64,000 bases of DNA, taken from NCBI RefSeq assembly GCF_030936135.1, contig NC_082594.1, positions 110,461,020-110,525,019 of the forward strand, written 5' to 3'. Below are positions 51,601-63,430 of the stretch, one piece after another; position 1 is the stretch's first letter, and the number at the start of each line of letters is the position of its first letter. The DNA is from Gavia stellata. Its lineage: Eukaryota > Chordata > Aves > Gaviiformes > Gaviidae. The notes under the pieces were generated by a model. The model made no database searches, had not been told where the DNA came from, and worked only from the letters and a program-made list of their open reading frames with translations. A program made the position numbers and the translations under genes.

Positions 51601-54483
51601 AAAGCTGAAAAGAAGCTGTGAGAGTAACTTACATAGTGGACTAGAGAACTGGGGAAATAGTATTTCTATTTTCCCTGCTTAGTCTGTAAATCTGCAGCTA
51701 TTTTCACAAGGTTTCCATAAAGATTCCTCCAGCTTTAATCTTTCATAGGTATATACTCACAAGAAGGAAGGGTAAAGTCTAAAGACCCTATATGTCTTCT
51801 CTTTGCTTGTCCAGAACCTTTTCTTCATGAAAAGTGAATGGAATAAACTCATACCTCTCAAAAATATGCTGAGTGGATTGTGAGTTACCAAGTGGTTCAA
51901 ACTTAAATGACTGCTGGGTAGGGCTGAGTACGTAAGCACCACAGAAGAGCAGAGGATGAACATTCGTTCTCTGGTTCATTCTCAGAATTTTTAACAAACA
52001 GTTATGTTCTGCCCTTTCCCAGAGCAAAATATGAACTTCTAATTCTTTTTCCTTCAAGGATGAAATAGCCAGATGCAAGAAAAAGGTCAGAAAAACAAGG
52101 GAAAACTCAGGAAGAGGAAGCTATGACAATCATGCATATAAAGCATGCATCCTCCACACTGGAATTTTTGAAATAGCCATTTAAGATTCAAAAAGGTACA
52201 GATATTGCCAAGTGTGTGATCCCATGGTACTTTCCACAGTGCGTGTGTTCTCATTTCTCCTTTTGGAGGCTTCCCTGCCTAGTGTAATTACAACTGCTCA
52301 AATTACCATGTACAGTCCCTGAAAGGCTACCATGCCAGGCAAGGGCTGCTGGAGAGCAGTTTGTTCCAGACTAAAAGTTTCTAGATATATCATCACCACC
52401 TGGGGAATGCCCAGTTAGTTCTCTATGTTCGTCGTTGTCCAGCTCATCTGTCCTTATACAGAGACAGAGCATAGGCGCTATGGGACAAAATCTAGCTCAG
52501 GACATTCTTGTTCAGGTAGCCTGTCCGGTAGTCTAGTCACACCAGTCCTGGCAGTGGGCTAGTTCAAAGCAAGAACAGCACACTGCTTTTGTTAACACCA
52601 AGGCAAGGGTTGAGACACTAGAGCACGGAAACTGTAGTCATTGAAGTGTTTTTTACATACATTTTCAGGTCCTCTGATGTGCAGCAGAAGGAAACTTTCA
52701 GAAAAAGTGTGGCTATATTTGTGTTTGTCTACTTTTAATATGAACTCACAAGAATATATAAAAGAGGATTTAAAGTACATTCTACCCACCTGTCTCTTAA
52801 AAGAAACCTCAAACAAACAAACAAAAAAAAACATGGAAAAAACCCCCCACCCAAACAAACAAACCACCCTATCTCATTGAATCCCATTAGACGAGTATAT
52901 TCCCTGGAACTTATATCTATTTAAAACTTTATTACCAAAACATGGAATCTCCTCTTCCATACTAGCTGTATAGTTTGGGAAATAGCAGTTCTATAAAACA
53001 CAAATATAATCAGGAACAGGAACAAAATGATGGAAAACTCTTCATTAAATAATGATCACTTGTTCTTAGGGCTCTTTCTCCTGAGCTATGGAATGGAAGG
53101 TACATTGCTTGGTTAAATCTAAGGAGAGCAAATAAACTGGTCTCCACCTTATTCTAAGCTTCCTAACCAGTATATTCATGCTTGGTAGAGAAATTTCCTT
53201 TGGAATTCAAAGAAGTTATATTCATAAAACTTCCTGGGAAGTTGCATAAAAGGAACAATTTTGAATCATCATTTTCAAATCAGAAAATGTGTTTTGGTAG
53301 CTTTTTGACCAATTCTGTCTCAATGTGTTTTCAATGATGCATTTCTATTGGTAAAAAAGTAGTTAACAAATATGAAAATTACAGTATTTACCACTGTCTC
53401 CCTTTGAATCAGAAGGAGGCATGCTTTTAAGTTATGAGCAGTTTGCAGGTTATAAGCTATACTTAATGTACAGGATAAAGTAAACGCTAGTGAAGCTGCA
53501 CAAAATCGTACCTAATTAAGTGAGATGTAACTTTGGTGCAGCCAGCTTCTTCCTATCAAGGTCATTACAAAGTGTTATGGGATGTGATGTTATTTTCCAT
53601 TTCATGATGACTGGTTCCATTGGTTCTGTCTGCCATGCACAAAACATTAATCTTTCTGGAGTATATATTCATCTATTCCTATGGTACCTTCTTCAAAGCT
53701 TTCTATTGATTTATGCTTTTTATCTGTCATTTACAAGTAACTGCTCCAGCCCTTCCTTGTGATTTTTTTGAATCTATTCCCTAGTTTCCTGTTGCTATTG
53801 ATTTCTTGTTTTCTAATTCTGTGTGCTATTTTCCAGAATTAATCCTTTTTGCAGCTTTTCTTTTTTCAATATGTATAATAAGAAATTCTGGAGCAATGAC
53901 TTGTCTTTCTAATAAAAGACATAACCAAAAACTGTGGTGCTATATTTCCAACTCTCTATCTTTCAGAAAGATATTAAAGATTTTTGAGTACAGCTATTAC
54001 AGAACAGTAGCAAAAGGAATTGAAGATTCTTTGAATATACTACCTCATTCTCTTTTGTCGCCTTGACCTAAAAATGGTTTATAAAAATAATTGAAAATCT
54101 AGTTTCACTTTTGGGGGGATTCTCCCTTTGCTCTTATATTCCCTTCCTCCTCTTCATTGTCCTTGAAAATGCCTATTTCTACTCCTTTTTAATTCTGCAA
54201 GTAGGCCGGTGGCCTGCAGTATCTGTACTGTAATACCACACTTAAAATCTGTGCATAATGTGCCAGCAAAGACAATTGCAGGTCTGTAGGTGTTCGAGTG
54301 AGTTGCAGGTGTTTTGATGGTTTAAAATCCAACAGAAATACCTCAGAAATGCCTCATAAATTGGTTCTTTATTAAGTTAGTGTCTGCTCTAAAATGCAAC
54401 TGGAAGTTTGTTCTCTTCATACATAGCAAAGAAAAAGACGATTTTTTGGGGGGGAGGGAGGACAACCTATGAGGCATACAAAC
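51601..54483. other. Intergenic, no gene recognised; (CAAA)-rich tract
   Basis: AT-rich with short frames. A low-complexity tract of CAAA and homopolymeric A and C occupies 52811-52868. Confidence 0.4.
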
Positions 54484-55602
54484 TTCCCACAGTATTCTCC
54501 TTTTCCCACAGTATTTTCCTGGAGAAGCTGGCGAATTGTGGCTTAGACAGGTGCAGTCTTCGCTGGGTTAAAAACTGGCTGGACGGCCGAGCCCAGAGAG
54601 TTGTGGTGAATGGAGTCAAATCCAGTTGGCGGCCGGTCACAAGTGGTGTTCCCCAGGGATCAGTTTTGGGACTGGTCTTGTTCAATATCTTTATCGATGA
54701 TCTGGATGAGGGGATTGAGTGCTCCCTCAGCAAGTTTGCAGACGACACCAAGTTGGGCCGGAGTGTTGATCTGCTCGAGGGTCGGAAGGATCTGCAGAGG
54801 GATCTGGACAGGCTGGATCCATAGGCCGAGGCCAATTGTATGAGGTTCAACAAGGCCAAGGGCCGGGCCCTGCACTTGGGTCACAACATCCCCATGCAAT
54901 GCTACAGGTTTGGGGATGAGTGGCTGGAAAGGTCCCCTGCAGAAAAGGACCTGGGGGTGTTGATCGACAGCCAGCTGATTATGAGCCAGCAGTGTGCCCA
55001 GGTGGCCAAGAAGGCCAACAGCATCCTGGCCTGTATCAGAAAGCAGGGGTAGGGACGTGATTGTTCCCCTGTACTCAGCACTGGTGAGGCCGCACCTGGA
55101 ATAGTGTGTTCAGTTTTGGGCCCCTCACTACAAGAAAGACATTGAGGTGCTGGAGCGTGTCCAGAGAAGGGCAATGAAGCTGGTGAGGGGTCTGGAGCAC
55201 AAGTCTTATGAGGAGTGGCTGAGGGAACTGGGGTTGTTCAGTCTGGAGAAGAGGAGGCTGAGGGGAGACCTCATCGCTCTCTACAATTACCTGAAAGGGG
55301 GTTGTAGAGAGGTGGGTGTTGGTCTCTCTCCCAAGTGACTAGCGACAGGACAAGAGGAAATGGCCTCAAGTTGCGCCAGGGGACGTTTAGACTGGATATT
55401 AGGAAAAATTTCTTTACTGAGAGAGTGGTGAGACACTGGAATAAGCTGCCCAGGGAAGTGATGGAGTCACCGTCCCTGAAGGTGTTCAAGGAACGTGTGG
55501 ACGAGACACTGTGGGACACAGTTTAATGGGCATGGTGGTGTTGGGTTGATGGTTGGACTTGATGATCTTACAGGTCTTTTCCAACCTTAGTGATTCTGCG
55601 AA
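54484..55602 (+). mobile_element. CR1 LINE, 5'-truncated, retains part of reverse transcriptase
   Basis: This 1.1-kb copy starts inside the reverse transcriptase palm domain. Translation gives [20 protein letters not shown], the GVPQGSVLG motif and [10 protein letters not shown], with FADD (54735-54746) being the catalytic aspartate pair of non-LTR reverse transcriptases. It then runs through the CR1 C-terminal region and 3' tail to TGATTCTG at about 55600. The frame breaks at a TAG (54822), again near 55050 and later, so the copy cannot encode active protein. Endonuclease and the start of the polymerase are absent. It is the same subfamily as the copy at 37832. The 5' junction carries an 18-base tandem duplication. 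Confidence 0.95.
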
Positions 55603-56933
55603 CATTATTCTTTCTGCTCTTTCCTGTCCTTGAAATGAGGTAGCTAGCATATAGGTACATGAAATGACTTGCCCTGCACTGAAGGAAGGAAGTCAGCTTC
55701 CCCAGCCTAACACCAAAAAAAACCAACCCTCCATCTCCTAGAAATGTGGTTTAACATATCTGGAAGTGTAAGTAGTGCATCTAGTAATAGTCTGAAATTA
55801 AAAAAAAAAAAAAATCATCTATGTTAACTCTCTCTACTCAGTCTTCTACTTGTGCTTAGAGTCATATGTGGGTGAATCTGGTCCTAGCGACATTGCTGAG
55901 GTTTCAAAAGACACCTTTGAAAATAAAGAGGAGCGAAAAAACAGGGTTGTTTTTGTTGTTGTTTTTTAAGTGCCAGAATCCCAATTGCTATTTTTGGGGT
56001 GATTCCCCTTCCCCCTCAATACATTTCCAGCTAGGCTACCACATACCCAGTGAATAATTGCCTTCGCTGAGCACTGCTTACTTGAAAATATCAGAAATAT
56101 CATGGCTTCCTTACTTTCTCTTCTTGATGCATCTTCATATTTTACATATCACTTTGCAATGGTGTAATATTTGCCTAAACAACCCTTTTATTAGGAGCAA
56201 CCATCAGTCTTTTCAGTTGTTACGATTTTCTCCATCTGTTCCCTGCAATGTGGTTTCCCAGCACAATGTGACCTCCACGACTGGGGGGAAGCCCTGAGGT
56301 TCTCTCCTTCACAGCGCAGCGGTCACTTGCATTTGCTCCAGCACTGTGCTCTGCCACTCAACCTACAACGGTCATGCTAGTGACAGTTGTGCCCTGAAGA
56401 AGGCATGGGAGAGGTGATCTTTTAAAAGGGACCAAAGGCTGGCTTTCTTTGCTGCTCAAAGTTTTTTTTGCCTCTGAGGCAGTATAGGAAGTGTTTGAGG
56501 TTTGGGTTTTTTAGTTTGTTTGTTCATTTTAACAAAAAAGTATCCAAATATTCATCTAGTCACTGTGTAGTTCTAGGGTCAGATTACTGGGTGATGCAAA
56601 ACCAGCACTGACCTTTGGTTATTTTTTTTAAGGAATTTTGCTACTAAAGAGCTGAAAAGATGAGCAAAGGCTTTCAATTCAGTTGGTAGAATGTTCATTG
56701 TTTTCAGGGAATGGGAAGTGAGAAATAGAGCTTATTTATGAATGCTACTGGTCAAAAGAGATAAAACTAAACCTTTGTTATTAGTAAATTCTAAAAGAAA
56801 TCTTATGTACTGACTCATTGTTTGAACCTATGAACAAAGTGCTCAGAAGCAACAAAAGACAGGTAGATGCTGTGATATCCCCTGGGGAAATAAGATTCCC
56901 TCAAGCATCAAAATGCTTTTAATGCTCATCATT

Positions 56934-56946
56934 GGGGGGGGGGGGG
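56934..56946. repeat. G homopolymer, 13 bases
   Basis: Thirteen consecutive G after ATCATT, followed by TGATG. Confidence 0.9.
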
Positions 56947-58831
56947 TGATGTGGAGAGTGCTTTTTCATGGGGGGAAAAAAAAATCCACAGTCTCAACTT
57001 CATATTTAACAGCCTTGCTTTTGGTATGAAAGGCATTTGACAAGTGAACACACTACAATAATCAGAAGTGCTGCTCTAACAACTGCTGTCAGGCAAAGAG
57101 CTTCTGTTCTGTCTCTCCTCTCTTCCTACGCCTTTACTTAACAGCTAAATTCAGTGAACAGACTCAAGCTGTAAATAAATAACTTAAATAAACTGGAACT
57201 TTGGGGCCTGGCTTTCAACTTCTACACTTTCCCATCCCTTCTGAAACAAAAGAAAAAGAAAAGTTTTCTTTTAGATTCTGACTTTGCATTACGAAAAGTG
57301 GCTACGTGAATAAAAAAGACATTGCTGCTAAACATGTAAGCTTACTGCTTTAAATGCCAGGATACAGTAGGGTGGAAAATGCCCATCAATGTGACTGCAG
57401 CTGTATCACCATAGTTTAATCTTACATAATAATGAAATAAACTATAATGTGTTGCATGTGTACTCGTTAGGCTTATACAAGACCAACAGTGTATTGGTAC
57501 AACTATTTTGGCAAGAAAACCATGCTCTTACGAAAATAGCTGGGCTGCTCTAGTAAGCATGTACAGATTCACTTACATATTTGAACTCTGCCCATTTACA
57601 GATTACAGGGTTATTCAACATGTGGTTTTTTTGTTAAGCACTGATTCCAAAATTGGTAGCAGTGAGAGTAATTAAGATCATTATCTTACTATTGAACATT
57701 TTCAAAACAATGTAATTGAGACCAAAATTTGATTTCTTTATTCCCTGCAGTTTTATTTGTGGTTTTGCTTTCCATTTGGAAGCGGAGCCAAGGTCACAGA
57801 ATATTTCAATAACCTACAATCGATGGCTGCTAAATGTCATTCTCTTGAATACAATTACAACTTTAAAAAACAAAGTGCATTGTCCATTTGCTCTAAATGC
57901 ATCTGTGATGGATGCTTCTGTATCTTTGTGATAGATTCCCCCCACCCCCCCCAGCTCAGTTGGAGGAAGTCTTACATTGTTGTAATAATCAATGGTGATA
58001 TAAAATCAAATTAGAAATTGGTCTGGCATTATGAAACTGAGATTCTGGGTCAGATTCTAGCTACAAAGTAATCAAAAGTGCTTAACCTTCTACACTATAA
58101 GGGGTTTAGGGGTTAATTTTCACTCAAAAGCATGATTATATTTGTAATTAGGCAGTACTGTTACTAGTAGTATAACTGCTTTTGACACAACTCAAATCAA
58201 ATTATTATTCAAAGTCTTAATTGTTAAGCTGAGTAATTGGAAAAAGGTAAATGACCTCTTAGCTCATCCTGGTAATCCAATACTTTATTTTGTACTGATG
58301 TGACTGATATCACAATGATGGGTTTGCTCTTATTTGTCCCATCAGTTTTCTGTCAGATGCCCTTCAAAATGGGTCCTGCCTTTGGGCAAGTAGAATGTAA
58401 ATCTGACTTTTAAGTTGAGGCTAACTGGGGGGAAAGAAAGGGGTTAGTAGACGTGCTTATAAAAAGAAAATGTGAATCACAGCAGTGATGGTAATGATTT
58501 GCATGTATTTCTTTATAGGTTTAATTAGAGATGTTTTTACATATATGGCCTATTCTCCATCCTCCTCTCATTATGTTGACACATTCCTACCTCATGCCTA
58601 CTAAAATTTGTTTAATAAAATTCTGATTCTGCTGAAATCACTGCCAAAATACCAATTCATTTCAATGTGCCAAATGTTCATACATGAAGTTCAAGCTTTA
58701 TGAAATTTATACAGATAGATATGCATTAGCTTATTGAGATGAAAGACAGTTGCTGTAGCTGATCTTCCTATTTTGACTACAGGAGGTGATTTCCTGCTCT
58801 TTTTGCTACCTATCAGTAATACTAATATCTT

Positions 58832-58934
58832 AAAAAAAAAACCCCAAACAAACAAAAAAATGAACAACAACAAAAAAAACATCCAAAACCCCTCAAACAA
58901 ACAATAAAAAAAAAAACCAACAAACCCCCCCACA
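58832..58934. repeat. A/C low-complexity tract
   Basis: A stretch made almost only of A and C, with CAAA and CAACAA units and poly-A segments. The minus strand is correspondingly T/G-rich and stays open in two frames, which produces Phe/Leu/Cys-rich spurious peptides. Confidence 0.85.
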
Positions 58935-61114
58935 ATCTGTCCAGAAAGAGACACCATACAGCAAAATCAGGATGACTCTTACAAGAATGTTCTTGTATAG
59001 ACTCTATGTGTTTAAAAAGACTACATAGCACACAATTGATACATAAAGGTGAGCATTTCCTCTTTGCTCTGAATAGTCACCTGTTGATACCTATCACATT
59101 TAGCCCCTTATCCTCAGAGAGGACCTGAGCAATAAATGCTACTGATCTTGTGTGGCTGGGCCACAATGATAGTGATTGTCTAGATTTTATTTCCCTTTCT
59201 CTGTGTTTCCTGTATTTCCAGTTCTATTTTGTTTCAGCAAAAATGGATTAAAAAAAAAAAAATGAAAGCCACCTACTTAACACTGTTTAGGTGATATGAT
59301 TAGAAATGTAGATTTTCTGCATAGGTGATGGAAAGAAGTTTTTCCTAGGCAGTAATTCAGATGATATCAGTTAGAAGGCATGAATACCCATTTGGACGTT
59401 TACATTTTAATTAGCTACTTAGTACTCCTTTACTGAAACACCTAGAAAAGGAAATTATTGTGCCCTGCAGTAACTAATATTTTTGAGCCTGGATTACTAC
59501 CAGGAACATACCATAAAGTTGGTATTGCTTGGAGCATATTTTTAGGTGGGAAGCTGGTAAGTTTGCATGTGTAGACAAATAGCTGCCTTACTTTGGTATC
59601 TTTCTCCCTCAGGCTTTTTCTTTTCTTGTTTTACTTGCATTCAAGTCTTTTGCATCAGCTTATATAATTCCAAAACCAGTTCAAAGCCAAGATTTGATTT
59701 TGAGTTTTATTCTTGGCTTTCCCACCAATCTGTTTAAGCATTTATTAAGTGTCTATCACAGCAGTCTCTTTCTTACCCTGTACGCATATTAAGAATCATT
59801 AGCTGTGTCACTAGAGGATAAGCATCCACATGGAAAAGCTCTGTAATGCACACAAGGTGCAGTCTATTGACATTACATCATATGCCTTGTTATATTACCA
59901 AAACAATTAAGTTATCTGAGTATCAACACTGCATGTACACATCACATCATTTTTAAATCAAAGCACTTAGAAGCAAAGAAATTAATAATTAAGAACACAT
60001 AAAACTTATGCTGCCCACACAGTAAGTACATTATTCTTATCAAGACTTTTACCTTACTGGACTATATGCTCTTCAATGAAGGAAGATTTTTGCTGTTGCT
60101 GTTCAGTACTTGTCTACTGTCTAACATAAGAGGACCCTGTCTGCTCTATAGCAAAAGCAGAGGAAACCAAGGAAGATCCCTTATCTCAAAAATAATATGC
60201 AGTTCATCTAGTAATTTTAATTCTGATCTAAGCTGATCATTATTCAGTCCCTAATAATTTCTGAGTATAACTACTTGGCCATTGTTTAACTTTGATTTTT
60301 TTACTACCTGAGCAAAAATTTTCTCCTGTGGAAACTGCACTGAGATCATAGACGCCAAGAACTCGTGCCATATTAGAGCAATCTTAGCCTCACTGCGAAA
60401 TATTAACCATGAGGATGTTTTTGATTGTCCTGTGAAATGAGCATACCAAACTGGTCACTACCCTAAATGAGCCTCCTGACTGGGAATTAGTGGTTAGCAC
60501 AGGGAAGCAAAGAAGCTCTTCTTTGCCGCAGCAGGATATGTCATACATTGCTTTGTGCAGTTGGTCCCATTCAGTTCATGACTTCTGCCACTAGCATTTT
60601 AGCTTTCTTCTTCCATGCTTCATCTCTCAGACCATCTGTATAGCAAGGTGACTTATGAGTCTGAAGCCATGGCAGCCTGGATTTTGACACAGTCATACCC
60701 ATAGTCATGTACCAGTACTGGATATGCTCCAAGACACTTTCACTAGAGGCCTGTGTCTTCACTACACAATCTGTGATGAGCCTAATTGGCACACCTGCTT
60801 TCAGGCTGTTGTTGGGAAAACTTGCATGATGTGATTTTAAGTGTGTTGCTACTCTGAAAACCTTTTTCTAAGCTTATCTTACTGTCTATGTCTCAAATCC
60901 TGAGATTTCAAAGTCTGTCTGTCCTCTGGTTTTGCTCCATTTTGCAAAATGTTGTAAATGCCTGGCATTTGGTTTTGTCATATGTGTATAAGTGTGTGTG
61001 TATACATATATATAAAATTTCTTAGCTAACAAAAAGAAGCCTAGTAGAAAAAGAAGACATTTTAGAATATACTTTAAACAGTAAGAATCTTGGGAAAGTT
61101 GTGAGGAATTGCAT

Positions 61115-61200
61115 ATATAATAAAAATAATAAAAATGCATATATAATAAAAAAATTAAAATATATAATATACATAATTGTATATATAATAAAATATCAGC
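61115..61200. repeat. AT-rich low-complexity patch
   Basis: Repeated ATATATAATAAAA-type units. The string GCATATATAATAAAAA appears twice (about 61110 and 61137) with small changes, suggesting local slippage. Confidence 0.8.
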
Positions 61201-62983
61201 TTAGCCTTTCAGTTCTCACAGTCCCTTTACTTTCAGATTAGGCAGAAAATGCCTGAGCTATCACAGTTTAGTAGTTATTTAGAAATTCATAGGATTTCCA
61301 TCCGTTCAGCCTTCCATACTCCCTTCCATTTCCACTGCTGTCATTTGTATTCTCATGTCAGACATGTATTTAGAAAAGGCATGCACATAAATAGATCATA
61401 TAAATGTTGATGAACTGAAGAGTGATGTGTATAGTTTTTAAGATTCACCTTACCTACCTCTTGTCTTTCTTGATCATTGATGAAGTTTCCCCAAGCCTGC
61501 CTTTATTTTTTTTCTAATCTCTAAACTATTTCCAACAACCAGCAAGAAGTGGGTTCTGTTTGTTTACTCTTTACATGAATTATTAGTAATGAAAATTTCC
61601 TTTCTCAGTGTAATGTATATTTTTTTCCAAAATAACTTAGCTCCACTCCTGTAGCAACGCTTATTCTACAATGCTGAAACAAAGCTCGTTTGTTGCCCTG
61701 GAATGCTTATTTACTACTTCATGAACTCTGGAAATAATAAGAAGTATTTAATTTCTGGAAAATTTTGTTTGTTGAGATTTACAAAAGGTGAATTCTCTTC
61801 CTTCTGCTTGAGAGATGCTAAAATGTGGATTCTTATCCCACTTGCTTAACACTCATCTCTGTGTAGATAGAAGGTCTAGTTCTATTCTCATACTCCCTAT
61901 GTTCCTCACAAAACCATGCTGCTTTGTTTTGGGGTATTACATTCATAATAGCAACTTTCTGAATTTGGAGGATCTCAAATGATATTTCAGTGCTGGGGTG
62001 AGGTCTGTAAAAGTTTCCAGAGTTGATGGCCAAGCTCTTGCTTGTAGTGCCATTGAGGCACTACACTTACACGCAAGGATGGAAAGAAATGATCGAGGAG
62101 GAAGATGATCTCACAGGTTAGATACACTCAGATCTGGAGTCATGCAGGGATCTGGCTCTAGGTATGTAACCTTGATCATTTCTTAATCTCTCTGTCCTCA
62201 GCTGCAGAATAAGATTAATAATATTTACCAGCCAGTGGCAGTGGATTACTAATCAGTCAGAATACGTGCAATAAAATATAATTTATGCCTAGTGGTAGGA
62301 TATTAGTGATTCTTCAGGCAATCATGACCTGATGCCTGTTTTCAGCTGGTGATGGCTGGCAGAAGCCACTTGGCAAATTCCCAGGAAGAATAACATGCAA
62401 CCTTCGAAGGGGGATAACAATTTACTAGTGGAATAGTTCGCCTGGGAGCACGGTCGATATTCCATCCTTCAAAGCATTTGCTTCCAGAACGCGTGTTTTT
62501 GCCGAATATGCACGTTAGCCGCACCCCCCCAGCGAGGGCCGGGCCGGCTCCGCCTGCCCGCGGCTGCCGGGGGGCCGGGCCGGGCCGGGCGCCGCTGTCC
62601 GCGGTGCTGAAGCGCTGCGCGCCGGAGCGCTGCAACTTTCCGACTCCGCCCGTGCGTGCGTCCGCTCGGGCACGTTTCCCGGGAGCGCGGCCTGCAATTA
62701 AACTAACTCCTCCCTTCAGCTGCAATAATTGCACCGCCAGAAGCCGGTAGGAACGGGTGCCTTCCTCTCGTTCTCCACCCCCACCCCCTTATTTTTTTTT
62801 TTTTCTCCTTTAACAGAGCAAGTAAGCCTCCTCCGCCCGGACTGTGCAAACTACCGACCGTGCATCCCGGGGGCTTTAATTCCTGCGGGATCTGCCCGCC
62901 ACCCTTCCCCGACAAACTTAAGGCACGCCTCCGGCATCTCCTGGGGCCACGTTTCGGGGCTCTCGGTGACCCCCTCCCGCCGC

Positions 62984-62993
62984 CCAGGTAAGA
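62984..62993 (+). promoter_or_regulatory. Consensus splice donor within the CpG island
   Basis: CCAG-GTAAGA fits the vertebrate 5' splice site at every core position, with the exon ending at 62987. Together with the island it suggests a non-coding first exon on the plus strand. No acceptor partner is identifiable before the window ends. Confidence 0.45.
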
Positions 62994-63097
62994 GATGGCG
63001 GAGCTGGGACACAGAGGGAAAAAAAGAAGAGGGGGGAACAAGAAAAAAAGGTGAAACCCTGCGGTTTACCCTCCCCTCAAGGCGATGGGTCGGGGCG

Positions 63098-63202
63098 CAC
63101 CCCGGGGGGGGCGGGGGGGGGGGGGGGGCGAGAGGGGGCTGGGCGGGGCGGCCGCCCCGCCCAGCCCCCTCTCGCCCCCCCCCCCCCGCCCCCCCCGGGG
63201 TG
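63098..63202. repeat. Spacer-less GC palindrome in the CpG island
   Basis: The left arm (63098-63151) and right arm (63152-63202) are reverse complements centred on GCGGCCGC. The only difference is a homopolymer length: 16 G (63113-63128) against 13 C (63175-63187). Arms include GAGAGGGGGCTGGGCGGGG and its complement. The perfect pairing and absence of a loop are unusual for natural DNA. Confidence 0.9.
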
Positions 63203-63430
63203 AGCGGCGGAGCGGCCGCCTCCTTCCGAGCCGCCTCCCCGCGGTGCCTTCCCGGGCGCGGCGGTGCTGACTGACCCGCACCGCCCCTTCGGCGTCGGGT
63301 GCTCCCCCGGCAGGCGCCTCCCGCCAGGTAACTTCCCCAAGTTTTGCTGGGGCTGGAGCAGCGGCTGGTGGGGGGAAGCGTTTCGGGGGGGTTCAGAGCC
63401 CAGGAGCAAAAGACATCCCAGGGCAGTGGG

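Larger units (their letters stand above)
55603..62439. other. Intergenic, no gene recognised; several simple repeats
   Basis: AT-rich sequence with short non-homologous frames. It includes a 13-G run (56934-56946), an A/C low-complexity tract (58832-58934), a TG/TA microsatellite-like stretch (about 60980-61020) and an AT-rich patch (about 61115-61200). A minus-strand frame at 60571-60792 (73 codons) matches nothing I recognise. Confidence 0.4.
62440..63430 (+). promoter_or_regulatory. CpG island, likely promoter of a gene beyond the right edge
   Basis: In contrast with the AT-rich surroundings, this kilobase is G+C-rich and dense in CpG, with GGGCC tandem units (62569-62590), GC boxes (GGGCGGGGC) and GCGTGCGTGCG. 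Plus-strand donor-like sites occur at 62987/62988 (CAG-GTAAGAG, a full consensus) and 63325/63326 (CAG-GTAACT). I saw no comparable minus-strand donor. Frames across it are low-complexity and unlike any protein I know, so transcribed parts are probably 5' untranslated. The gene it serves cannot be named from this window. Confidence 0.75.

Noticed and set aside
54408..54824. 138-codon frame with reverse transcriptase motifs
   Set aside because: This is a 5'-truncated CR1 copy. Its first codons are flanking DNA, it ends in a premature stop and later frames are broken, so it is not an active polymerase.
58691..59031. Minus-strand frames rich in Phe, Leu and Cys resembling membrane proteins
   Set aside because: They are produced by the A/C low-complexity tract at 58832-58934, which reads as T/G on the other strand.
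60571..60792. 73-codon minus-strand frame with a Lys/Trp-rich end
   Set aside because: No homology recognised, no neighbouring exons and no repeat features. The length is within chance.
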